Source of the DNA: Streptomyces fulvoviolaceus | GTDB lineage: Bacteria > Actinomycetota > Actinomycetes > Streptomycetales > Streptomycetaceae | Direction of reading: 5' to 3' | DNA: 46,521 nt | Assembly: GCF_000718165.1 (NCBI RefSeq) | Contig: NZ_JOEY01000071.1 | Span: 1-46,521, forward strand | Part shown: positions 32,422 through 40,107 of the stretch, in pieces | Position numbering within the stretch: position 1 is the stretch's first letter | How the letters are laid out: every line of letters starts with the position of its first letter | Notes under the pieces: model-generated | Told to the model about the DNA's origin: nothing | Databases searched by the model: none | The model's input: the letters and a program-made list of their open reading frames with translations, nothing else | Made by a program: the position numbers and the translations under genes

Positions 32422-33483
32422 ATGACGAGTACAGCCCTCCGCAGCAGGGCGTGGAAACTGCTGGAGATGGTCACGACGCCGCTGCTGCCGTCGGACTACC
32501 TCGACCTGGTCAGCCCGCTGCGTGCGGGCGCTGACCTGCGTGGGCGCATCGAGGCCGTGCACCCCGAGACGGGTGACGCCGCGACCGTCGTGATCAGGCC
32601 GGGACGGGGCTGGCGCGGCCACACAGCCGGTCAGTACGTGCGGATCGGGGTCGACGTCGACGGGGTGCGCCTGTGGCGTGCCTACTCCCTCACCTCGCCG
32701 ACAAACCGCCAGGACGGCCGCGTCACGATCACCGTGAAGGCGATCCCGGACGGCAAGGTCAGCAACCACCTGGTCCGCAGGGCGAAACCGGGCACGCTGA
32801 TCCAGCTCGACCAAGCGACCGGTGACTTCGTGCTGCCGCAGGCCAAGCCCGCCAAGGTGCTCTATCTGACGGCCGGCAGTGGCATCACGCCCGTGATGGG
32901 CATGCTGCGCGACATTGAGTTCGACGACGTCGTCATGGTCCACTGCGCGCCACAGCCGCAAGACGTGATCTTCCGCAACGAACTGCACGACCTGGTCGCG
33001 GACGAGAAGCTGCGGCTCACCGAGGTGCACACCGACACGGACGGCAAGCTCGACATCGCCCGTCTCGACGAACTCGTGCCCGACTGGGCCGAGCGCGAGA
33101 CCTGGGCCTGCGGGCCCGCGGGCCTGCTCGACGCCGCCGAAGAGCACTGGAGCGAGCACGGCGTACAAGAGCGCCTGCACACCGAACGCTTCCGCCCCAG
33201 CATCGCCGTCGCCGGAGACGGTAACGGCGGCGAGGTCACGTTCAGCGCCACCGGCAAGACCGTCGACGCGGACGGCGCCACGCCGTTGCTGGACGTCGGC
33301 GAGGAGGCCGGCGTGCTCATGCCCTCCGGGTGCCGCATGGGCATCTGCTTCGGCTGCATCACGCCGCTCAAGGCGGGCGCCGTCCGCGACCTGCGCACCG
33401 GCGAGATTACCGAGGCCGAGCCGGGCGTCCTCATCCAGACCTGCGTGTCCGCCGCGGCGGGCCCCTGCGACATCGAACGGTAG
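32422..33483 (+). CDS. Ferredoxin-NAD(P)H reductase with C-terminal [2Fe-2S] domain
   Basis: A 353-residue electron-transfer protein. The FAD domain has RAYSLTS at residues 86-92. The NAD(P) domain has LTAGSGITPVMGML and a later WACGPAGLLDAAE. The plant-type [2Fe-2S] domain has Cys304, Cys309, Cys312 and Cys341 (CRMGICFGC ... TC). This order is that of class IA reductases that feed acyl-lipid desaturases, such as mycobacterial Rv3230c with DesA3. Seven bases separate it from the desaturase gene. It should pass electrons from NAD(P)H to the diiron desaturase in the membrane. The ATG start follows a GGAG site. Confidence 0.93.
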   Translation: MTSTALRSRAWKLLEMVTTPLLPSDYLDLVSPLRAGADLRGRIEAVHPETGDAATVVIRPGRGWRGHTAGQYVRIGVDVDGVRLWRAYSLTSPTNRQDGRVTITVKAIPDGKVSNHLVRRAKPGTLIQLDQATGDFVLPQAKPAKVLYLTAGSGITPVMGMLRDIEFDDVVMVHCAPQPQDVIFRNELHDLVADEKLRLTEVHTDTDGKLDIARLDELVPDWAERETWACGPAGLLDAAEEHWSEHGVQERLHTERFRPSIAVAGDGNGGEVTFSATGKTVDADGATPLLDVGEEAGVLMPSGCRMGICFGCITPLKAGAVRDLRTGEITEAEPGVLIQTCVSAAAGPCDIER

Positions 33484-33490
33484 GAGCACC

Positions 33491-34609
33491 TTGACCGCCA
33501 TCGACCCCACCGCCCACCTGACCGCGGAGCAGATCGAGGAGCTGGGCCGCGAGCTGGACGCGATCCGCGACGAGGTGATCGCCGGCCGCGGCGAGAAGGA
33601 CGCCGCCTACATCCGTAAGGTCATCTCGGTGCAGCGCAAGCTCGAGCTGGTCAGCAGGGGCGTGCTGCTGTTCTCGATCTTCCCGCCCGCGTGGCTGCTC
33701 GGCACCGCCGGTCTGTCCGTGGCGAAGATCATGGACAACATGGAGATCGGCCACAACGTCCTGCACGGCCAGTGGGACTGGATGCGGGACCCGAAGATCC
33801 ACTCCACCACCTGGGAGTGGGATCACGCCTCGCCGTCCGAGCAGTGGAAGCACTCGCACAACGAGCTGCACCACACGTACACCAACGTGATCGGCAAGGA
33901 CAACGACCTCGGCTACGGCATCATGCGCGTCGACGAGGACCAGAGGTGGCACCCGTTCCACCTCGGCCAGCCGCTGTGGAACTTCATCAACGCCTGCTTC
34001 TTCGAGTACGGCATCGCAGCCTACGACCTGGAGCTCGCCAAGAACCTGCACAAGCGCCGCCGCAAGAACCCGGAGTTCCGCGCGCGGGCCAAGGCCGTGG
34101 GCCGCAAGATCCGCAAGCAGGTGCTCAAGGACTACGTGATCCACCCGCTGCTGTCGGGCCCCTCGTTCCTCACCACGCTCGCCGCCACGTTCACCGCGAA
34201 CCTGGTCCGCAACATCTGGACCCACTCGGTCATCATGTGCGGGCACTTCCCCGAGGGCGTACAGGTCTTCGAGCGCCGCTCGATCAAGGGCGAGACGCGC
34301 GGCCAGTGGTACCTGCGCCAGATGATGGGCTCGGCGAACATCAGCGGCAGCAAGGCCATGCACTTCATGACCGGCAACCTGTCGCACCAGATCGAGCACC
34401 ATCTGTTCCCGGACCTACCGAGCAACCGGTACGCCGAGGTCGCGGTGAAGGTGCGCGCCCTGTTCGAAAAGTACGAGCTGGAGTACGTCACCGGGCCGCT
34501 GCCCAAGCAGGTGTTCTCCGCGTGGCACAAGGTCTTCCGACTCTCGCTGCCGAACAAGAAGCCCAAGGTCAAAACGCCGGACCGCGAGCAGGAGCTCGTC
34601 GCCGCCTGA
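33491..34609 (+). CDS. Membrane fatty-acid (acyl-lipid) desaturase
   Basis: A 372-residue diiron desaturase. The three histidine boxes are intact: HNVLH (88-92), HNELHH (123-128) and HQIEHH (299-304). Hydrophobic segments flank them (RGVLLFSIFPPAWLLGTAG; SFLTTLAATFTANLVR). It starts with TTG at 33491 after a GGAG Shine-Dalgarno, unusual but the only start with proper spacing. Together with the reductase it forms a two-gene operon facing the PucR regulator. It most likely introduces a double bond in membrane fatty acids, with position unknown; cold or fluidity response is a reasonable guess. Confidence 0.93.
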   Translation: MTAIDPTAHLTAEQIEELGRELDAIRDEVIAGRGEKDAAYIRKVISVQRKLELVSRGVLLFSIFPPAWLLGTAGLSVAKIMDNMEIGHNVLHGQWDWMRDPKIHSTTWEWDHASPSEQWKHSHNELHHTYTNVIGKDNDLGYGIMRVDEDQRWHPFHLGQPLWNFINACFFEYGIAAYDLELAKNLHKRRRKNPEFRARAKAVGRKIRKQVLKDYVIHPLLSGPSFLTTLAATFTANLVRNIWTHSVIMCGHFPEGVQVFERRSIKGETRGQWYLRQMMGSANISGSKAMHFMTGNLSHQIEHHLFPDLPSNRYAEVAVKVRALFEKYELEYVTGPLPKQVFSAWHKVFRLSLPNKKPKVKTPDREQELVAA

Positions 34610-34885
34610 TTCCTGGTATTGGTTCAGATCTCTCGGCCGTACCGGCGGCACCGCCGGGTTCGGTGAGATCCGTTGCGGACGGTGGGCGGCCGAGCCATCA
34701 GACCGTACGACACGAGATCCGGGCAGCCCGGTGTCCGGCTGCGCTGCCTGGACGTGCGCCAGGAGCTCAACACACAGCCCCCGGCGAGGTGTTGTAGTGC
34801 GCTGACCTGCCATGGTCGGGCCGGTAGTCGGGTGCGTACGCGCACTCGGCTTACCGACGGGCGGGCCGGGCGGAAGGCATGGGCT

Positions 34886-34975
34886 GTGACGCGGACACCG
34901 CCGGAACCGATGCTCGCCGCCCCTGTGTCCGACCCTGCGCTGCTGCCGGGGTGGGCGGGTGAGCCGAAGTTATGG
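34886..34975 (+). pseudogene. N-terminal fragment of an ATP-dependent DNA ligase
   Basis: A GTG at 34886 opens VTRTPPEPMLAAPVSDPALL, then PGWAGEPKLW, the start of actinobacterial ATP-dependent ligases (PEPMLAxPVxDPxLPPGWAxEPKWDG). Homology stops just before the catalytic KxDG lysine (KLW instead of KWDG), where the sequence joins an antisense regulator fragment. Only about 30 residues remain. A C-terminal ligase piece lies at 19779-19958. The 276 bases upstream, back to the desaturase stop, hold no recognisable gene. Confidence 0.6.
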
Positions 34976-35154
34976 ACGGGGTTGGGCCTTTCTTCGTCGA
35001 GTTGCGCCGCAAGCCGGCTGGTGGTGGCAGGCCGGTGGCCCAGGGCGAAGAGCAACCGCTGACGCAACGGGTGGGAGAGCGCCGCGAACTGCTCAGGCGC
35101 ACCGATCTCCAGGACGTCCTCAGGAGGCGGCAGGTAGGAAGGCTGATCGCGCAT
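34976..35154 (-). pseudogene. N-terminal fragment of an ArsR-like HTH regulator
   Basis: The minus strand from ATG 35154 reads MRDQPSYLPPPEDVLEIGAP, EQFAALSHPLRQRLLFALGH, RPATTSRLAAQL, the start of a winged-HTH regulator. It then shifts frame (a trace of TKKG follows in another phase) and ends at the ligase fragment. The recognition helix is incomplete, so it is not functional. It is divergent from the S41 protease gene, 57 bases away; the pair was probably a regulator-target unit. Confidence 0.65.
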
Positions 35155-35211
35155 ACCGAAGGTGTCTAAACTCTTTGACGCTTGCTCAAGGGCAGTGCTC
35201 TACTCCCTGCC

Positions 35212-36115
35212 ATGACGACTCCGACGAAGCTTGCGCTGGCCCCTGTCATCGACGAGACAGCCCGGCTCCTGAGCGAGCACTACGTCTTCCCCGAGATAGC
35301 CGAGCAGCTCGCCGGCCTGCTGCAACGACGCCTCACCGAGGGCGCCTACGACGTCGACGACGCCGAGGAACTCGCCCGGCTGGTCACCGCGGACCTGCAG
35401 TCCGTCAACGGCGACCGACACCTGAGACTGAAGCACCACGCCGACCCGGTCTCACCGAAGCAGGGGGCGGCCACCCGGGATGCCATGCGCCGGGACTTCG
35501 ACACCTCGCTGGGCGGTGCGCCCCGGGTGCAGTTGCTCGACGGAGGGGTCGCCGTGGTGGAGCTGGCACCGATGCTGTTTCCGCTGGAGTGGGCCGCCGA
35601 ACCGCTGGGCGCCGCGCTCACCCTGGCCTCGCGCCCAGGCGCTGATCGTGGACCTTCGCGCCAACCGGGGCGGCGACCCGGACACGGTCGCCTTCGTCGG
35701 CAGCTACCTACTCGACGAGCGCACCCACCTCAACACCATGTACTGGCGCGACGGCGAGCGCAGCGAGCAGTCCTGGAGCCTGCCGCACGTTCCCGGCGCG
35801 CGCTTCGGCGGCAGCAAGCCGTTGTATGTGCTGTCCAGCGACAGCACCTTCTCTGCCGCTGAAGAGCTGGCGTACGACCTCCAACAGCTCGGCCGCGCCA
35901 CAGTCGTCGGCGAGCCCACCCGCGGCGGCGCACACCCGTGCCAGGGCTGGACGGTGCACCCGCACCTGGAAGCCACCGTCCCCGTCGGCCGCGCCATCAA
36001 CCCCGTCTCCAGCACGAACTGGGAAGGCACCGGTGTGCAGCCGGACATCCCTTGCGCTGCTGCTGACTCCCTCGCCCACGCGCACGCACTGGCCCTCGCC
36101 CGACTGACAGGCTGA
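35212..36115 (+). pseudogene. S41-family (tail-specific/IRBP-like) protease, frameshifted
   Basis: The first frame from ATG 35212 gives TPTKLALAPVIDETARLLSE, VFPEIAEQLAGLL and GGVAVVELAPMLFPLEWAAE. After one extra base at about 35631-35636 the second frame continues QALIVDLRANRGGDPDTVAF, STFSAAEELAYDLQQLGRA, VVGEPTRGGAHP to the stop at 36113. DLRANRGG and the catalytic Ser/Lys region SDSTFSAAEELA with GEPTRGG are S41 hallmarks. Removing one base gives an intact protein of about 300 residues without a signal peptide, so a sequencing error should be considered. Confidence 0.8.
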
Positions 36116-36585
36116 CCCAGTTGTCAACGGCCTCGTAGTGCGGCTGGTTTTCTACGTGGGAGCTGACACCACTTGTTGCTCAGAGCGGGGAACGCCCGGG
36201 CCCAGGACACAACCGCGGGATGAAGTACTGCGAAAGAGACAGTGGTTGTGCACGGCCCCATCAAGATTTCCTCACCCGGGACCAGCAGCTGCTTCACGTC
36301 ACGCGAGCGAGTTGTCCGCCAGGATACGTTCCAAGGATCGTTGACCCGTCCGGCTCATGGTGAAGGGTCAGCCGGTCCGAAGCCGCCAACGTCGAGAATC
36401 CCCGCAAGCCGACCAGCGGACACGGGTTGCGTCCAGAGAAGTGGTGTACGGGTTCGACCTGATCCGGGGGTTTGCTCCGGCATCGGGATGGTGCCCGCAT
36501 AGTTGAACGGCCACCGGCTGATCTTCGAAGTGTCGAGCCGAGGACAACCTCGCTGCGGCGAGTCCGGCACGTGGTGGGCTGCCGC
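36116..36585. other. 470-bp gap left of the tandem IS5 elements
   Basis: No gene recognised on either strand, and no Shine-Dalgarno-linked frame or family motif. The stretch ends at the TA that flanks the first IS5 element. Confidence 0.5.
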
Positions 36586-36587
36586 TA

Positions 36588-37458
36588 AAGCGTGTTGCAC
36601 AAGGCTCTGAGCTGGGCATCTCCCTTGTATGGCTGGGGTGTTAAGGGCTGAGCGGGTGTGGGTGGAGACGTTCACCGGGCTGCAGGTGACGCAGTTTGCG
36701 CGTCTGCTCAAGGTGGTGCGGGAGCGGGGCGGCAACGGCACCTTGCGGGGCCGGCCGTGGTCGCTGCCGCTGGCCGAGCGGGTGCTGATGGTCGCGGTGT
36801 ACTACCGCACGAACCTCACGATGCGGCAGCTCGGCCCGCTGTTCGGCGTCTCCTCCTCCACAGTGTGCCGGGTCATCCAACGGCTAGGCCCCCTGCTTGC
36901 GCTCGATCCCGTCGCCCGCCCGGCCGATGCAGCGGACCGGTTGTGGATCGTGGACGGCACACTGATCCCGCTCCGGGACCGGAGTGTGGCGGCCTCCAGC
37001 CGAAACTACCGATTCTCTGCGAATGTGCAGGTCATCGTGGACGCCGACACCAGGCTGGTGATCGCGGCGGCGCGCCCGGTGCCGGGCACCACCGCGGACG
37101 CCCACGCCTGGCGCACATCCGGGCTGAGCCGGCACTGCGAGGGTGTGACCGTACTGGGCGACGGTGCCTATCTCAACTGCGGGATGGCGGTACCGCACCG
37201 CAAACGCCCCGGACGGGCTCTGCTCCCAGGCGAAGAGGACGACAACGCCGCCCACCGCAAGGTCCGTGCTCGCGTGGAACACGTCATCGGCCGCATGAAG
37301 AACTACAAGATCCTCCGCGACTGCCGCCAGCGCGGCGACGGCCTCCATCACGCAGTCCAGGCCGTCGCCCACATGCACAACCTCGCCCTCGCCTCATGAG
37401 TAGACAACCCCGCTCACGGGCTCCGACCTGCCCGAACACGGGCTTGTGCAACACGCTT
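36588..37458 (+). mobile_element. IS5-family element, copy A (871 bp)
   Basis: Ends are AAGCGTGTTGCACAAG at 36588-36603 and its reverse complement at 37443-37458. TA dinucleotides flank it at 36586-36587 and 37459-37460, consistent with a TA target duplication. One transposase gene fills it. The right TA is shared with the next element. Confidence 0.9.
36629..37399 (+). CDS. IS5-family transposase (copy A)
   Basis: A 256-residue DDE_4-type transposase. The N-terminal HTH (LTMRQLGPLFGVSSSTVCRV, about 63-82) precedes the catalytic core with Asp109 in LWIVDGTLIP, Asp178 in VTVLGDGAYLN and Glu217 in VRARVEHVIGRMKNYKIL. All three are present and the frame is intact. It is about 80 percent identical by eye to the transposase of copy B, so the two are relatives, not a duplication. 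The ATG at 36629 opens MAGVLRAERVWVETF. Confidence 0.92.
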   Translation: MAGVLRAERVWVETFTGLQVTQFARLLKVVRERGGNGTLRGRPWSLPLAERVLMVAVYYRTNLTMRQLGPLFGVSSSTVCRVIQRLGPLLALDPVARPADAADRLWIVDGTLIPLRDRSVAASSRNYRFSANVQVIVDADTRLVIAAARPVPGTTADAHAWRTSGLSRHCEGVTVLGDGAYLNCGMAVPHRKRPGRALLPGEEDDNAAHRKVRARVEHVIGRMKNYKILRDCRQRGDGLHHAVQAVAHMHNLALAS

Positions 37459-37460
37459 TA

Positions 37461-38330
37461 AAGCGTGTTGCAGAAGGCCGTGATCAGGGCATCTCCGTTG
37501 TATGGCTGGGGTGTTGAGGGCTGAGCGGGTGTGGGTGGAAGCGTTCACCGGGCTGCGGATCGAGCAGTTCGGGCGGCTGCTGAAGGCGGTGCGGGAACGC
37601 GGCGGTGACGGCTGCGGTTGGGGGCGGCCGTGGCGGCTGCCGCTGGCCGAGCGGGTGCTGCTGGTAGCGGTCTACTACCGGACGAACCTCACGATGCGGC
37701 AGCTGGCGCCACTGTTCGGGGTCTCGCCGGCCACCGTGTGCCGGGTAATCCAGCGCCTTGGTCCGCTGCTTGCGCTCGAGCCGGTCAGGGCGCCGCAGGA
37801 TGCCATCGAGCGGTTGTGGATCGTGGATGGCACGCTCATCCCGGTCCGCGACCGCACGGTGGGCACGTCCTCGCGTAACTACCGGTTCTCGGCGAACGTG
37901 CAGGTCATCGTGGACGCGGACACGCGCCTGGTAGTGGCCGCGGCCCGCCCGGTGCCGGGTACGACGGCTGATGCGCAGGCGTGGCGGGACTCGGGCCTGG
38001 CCGAGCAGTGCCAGGGTGTCACGGTGCTCGGTGACGGCGCCTACATCAATACCGGGCTCGTCGTCCCGCATCGCAAACGCCCCGGACGGGCGCTGCTGAA
38101 GGGCGAGGAAGAAGACAATGCCGCCCACCGCAAGGTCCGCGCCCGCGTCGAGCATGTGATCGGCCGGCTAAAGAACTACAAGATCCTCCGCGACTGCCGG
38201 CAGCACGGCGACGGTCTCCACCACGCAGTCCAGGCCGTCGCCCGCATGCACAACCTCGCCCTCGCCGCGTGACCAGGCACCCCAACAGGCCAGCTCAGGC
38301 TGCCTGATCACGGCCTTCTGCAACACGCTT
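37461..38330 (+). mobile_element. IS5-family element, copy B (870 bp)
   Basis: The left end from 37461 and the right end to 38330 are perfect 28-bp inverted repeats beginning AAGCGTGTTGCAGAAGGCC. TA flanks it at 37459-37460 (shared with copy A) and 38331-38332. The repeat differs from that of copy A from base 13 on (CAG versus CAC). Confidence 0.92.
37502..38272 (+). CDS. IS5-family transposase (copy B)
   Basis: A 256-residue transposase with the same design as copy A. The HTH is LTMRQLAPLFGVSPATVCRV. The catalytic Asp is in LWIVDGTLIPVRDRTV, the second Asp in VTVLGDGAYINTGLVVPH and the Glu in VRARVEHVIGRLKNYKIL. It is intact, and with perfect ends this copy is potentially mobile. Its right end abuts an older IS5-type transposase remnant. 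Confidence 0.92.
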   Translation: MAGVLRAERVWVEAFTGLRIEQFGRLLKAVRERGGDGCGWGRPWRLPLAERVLLVAVYYRTNLTMRQLAPLFGVSPATVCRVIQRLGPLLALEPVRAPQDAIERLWIVDGTLIPVRDRTVGTSSRNYRFSANVQVIVDADTRLVVAAARPVPGTTADAQAWRDSGLAEQCQGVTVLGDGAYINTGLVVPHRKRPGRALLKGEEEDNAAHRKVRARVEHVIGRLKNYKILRDCRQHGDGLHHAVQAVARMHNLALAA

Positions 38331-38332
38331 TA

Positions 38333-38605
38333 GGACGCCGGATCATCCGCATCTGCGAGCGCCAGGGCGTTCCCATCCTGGCGGATCTCGCCTATCAGGG
38401 CGGCGGCCCCTGGGTGAGGACCGGCATCAAGCGCAAGCCCCTGCAGGAACTCACCCTCACCGAGAAGACCGTCAACCAGGCCCTGGCTGCGGCAAGCACC
38501 GGTCGAGCGCGGCGTCGCACGCCTCAAGTCTTGGCGCATCTTCCGCAGATGCCGGTGCAGTCCAAAGCGTATGACGTCAATCGCCAAAGGGTGCGGATCC
38601 TCTGA
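38333..38605 (+). pseudogene. 3' fragment of a different IS5-family transposase
   Basis: The translation GRRIIRICERQGVPILADLA, YQGGGPWVRTGIKRKPLQEL, TLTEKTVNQALAAA shifts frame at about 38496 to PVERGVARLKSWRIFRRC and SPKRMTSIAKG. The LADLAYQGGG and APVERGVARLKSWRIFR blocks are the C-terminal catalytic half (second Asp, Glu) of another IS5 subgroup. The 5' half is not recognisable left of copy A. This is an inactive remnant. Confidence 0.7.
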
Positions 38606-38619
38606 AGTGGCGGTCGGGA

Positions 38620-38799
38620 TCAAGCAGTGAGGCTGTAGTTCTGCTGGTCGAGGCTGGGGTAGAGGCGTTGATGTTCGCGGGCCGTGTGGAAGGTCCAGTA
38701 GTTGTCGAAGTCGCCGTTCGTGATCAGTGCGCGGAGTTGGAGGACGGCTTCGGCGCCGTCGAGTCCCCAGCGGGCGCCGGTGATGTCGAGGCGGTCGCT
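38620..38799 (-). pseudogene. 3' part of the split ISKra4-family transposase gene
   Basis: The minus strand from 38799 reads SDRLDITGARWGLDGAEAVL, QLRALITNGDFDNYWTFHTA, REHQRLYPSLDQQNYSLTA and stops at 38620. This is the standard C-terminus of ISKra4 transposases (DRxDITGARWGLxGAEAVLxLRAL, DFDxYWxFH). It continues exactly in frame from the 5' part that ends at 42647, on the other side of the recombinase unit. The remaining bases to 38606 should hold the element's end but no clear inverted repeat is seen. Confidence 0.85.
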
Positions 38800-38877
38800 G
38801 ACTGTTGACTGAACTATCCCGTCTGTCTTCGCAGTTCACGGCATGAGGCCGTGTTCTTGTGGCTACCGTCTGGGCGC

Positions 38878-40107
38878 ATGGCTGAGGCTCGTGAAGGTTC
38901 TGGTGAGTTCGCGGGGTTGGTGGTGCCGCCGGTCGGTGCGGTGGTGGAGACCACCGATCCGTGGGAGCCGTACCGGATGCTGGATGCTTCCGGGGCGGCG
39001 GTCGGTCCGGTCGCGGAGTACTTGAAGGACCTGCAGGCGATCGGGCGGCCGGCGACGACGCAGCGTTTGTACGCGCTGGCGTTGCTGCGGTGGTTCCGAT
39101 TCCTGTGGGCGGTCGAGGTGCCATGGGGACAGGCCACCCGCGTGGAGGCTAGAGACTTCTGCCGGTGGCTGCAGGTGGCCGAGAAGCAGAAGGGCGACGG
39201 CGCCGTCCCGCAGGGACGCGTGAACCCGGTGACCGGCAAGAGCGGTCCCGGCCGTCAGTACGCGCCGCGGACACGGGCGCACAGCGAGACCGTCCTCCGC
39301 GGCTTCTACGCCTTCCATCTGGAGATGGGGACCGGCCCGCTGGTCAATCCGTTCCCGCTGGTCAGAGGAAGAGACGGGGAACGAGTGGGGGCTCACCGCG
39401 CTCCGACGGCGCCGGTGCGGTTCGACCGCAGCGGCCTCTACCGCCCGAAGATCTCTCAACGGGTTCCCCGGCGGATCCCGGACGACCGGTTCGACGAGCT
39501 GTTCTCGCGGCTGCCCTCGCACCGAGACCGGGCGCTGGTGGCGCTGTGGGTATCCACGGGGGCCCGAGCCTCGGAGTTGCTGGGCGTGCGGTGCGGGGAA
39601 GTGGACGTGGGCCGACAGCTGGCGACGGTGGTGCGCAAGGGCAGCCGGGCCCTGCAGTCGCTTCCCGCGTCTCCGGACGCGTTGGTGTGGTTGCGCCTCT
39701 ACCAGGTACAGATGGAGGGGCTCATCGAGCCGGACGCCGACGGTCCGTTGTGGTGGACGCTGCGGCGTCCGTTCCGTCCGCTGTCCTATCCGGCGGCGTA
39801 TCGGATGTTCCAGCGGGTCAACGCCATGATCGGGGCGAACTGGAGCCTGCATGACCTGCGGCATACCGCGGCCTACCGGATGGCGCGGGACCCGGGAATG
39901 CCTTTGACCGATGTCCAGTGGGTCCTGGGACACGCCCAGTTGACCACCACGCAGCTCTATCTCTCGCCGGTGCCGGAGGACGTGATCGCCTCGGTGCTGG
40001 CCCACCACCGCAGGACGGCCGACCGCGCCGCCGAACCGCCGGTGCCGACGGTCCCCGGCTACCGGAGCGAGTCACTTGACGTCCTGTTCGGCCGGGGACC
40101 CGCGTGA
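38878..40107 (+). CDS. Tyrosine recombinase A (TnpA-like) of the two-gene element
   Basis: A 409-residue recombinase. The N-terminal SAM-like core-binding domain (about 45-160) has PVAEYLKDLQAIGRPATTQR. The catalytic domain has Arg230 (STGARASELLGV), Lys254 (VRKGSRALQ), His325 and Arg328 (LHDLRHTAA), His352 (VLGHAQLTTTQLY) and Tyr361, so all active-site residues are present. The ATG at 38878 is taken as the start although no Shine-Dalgarno is obvious; GTG 38851 is in frame and has only a close GAGG. The stop overlaps the next gene by GTGA. It cuts and rejoins the element ends together with its partner. Confidence 0.88.
   Translation: MAEAREGSGEFAGLVVPPVGAVVETTDPWEPYRMLDASGAAVGPVAEYLKDLQAIGRPATTQRLYALALLRWFRFLWAVEVPWGQATRVEARDFCRWLQVAEKQKGDGAVPQGRVNPVTGKSGPGRQYAPRTRAHSETVLRGFYAFHLEMGTGPLVNPFPLVRGRDGERVGAHRAPTAPVRFDRSGLYRPKISQRVPRRIPDDRFDELFSRLPSHRDRALVALWVSTGARASELLGVRCGEVDVGRQLATVVRKGSRALQSLPASPDALVWLRLYQVQMEGLIEPDADGPLWWTLRRPFRPLSYPAAYRMFQRVNAMIGANWSLHDLRHTAAYRMARDPGMPLTDVQWVLGHAQLTTTQLYLSPVPEDVIASVLAHHRRTADRAAEPPVPTVPGYRSESLDVLFGRGPA

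Noticed and set aside
36586..38332. The IS5 pair as a composite transposon
   Set aside because: There is no DNA between the two elements except the shared TA, and the copies are not identical.
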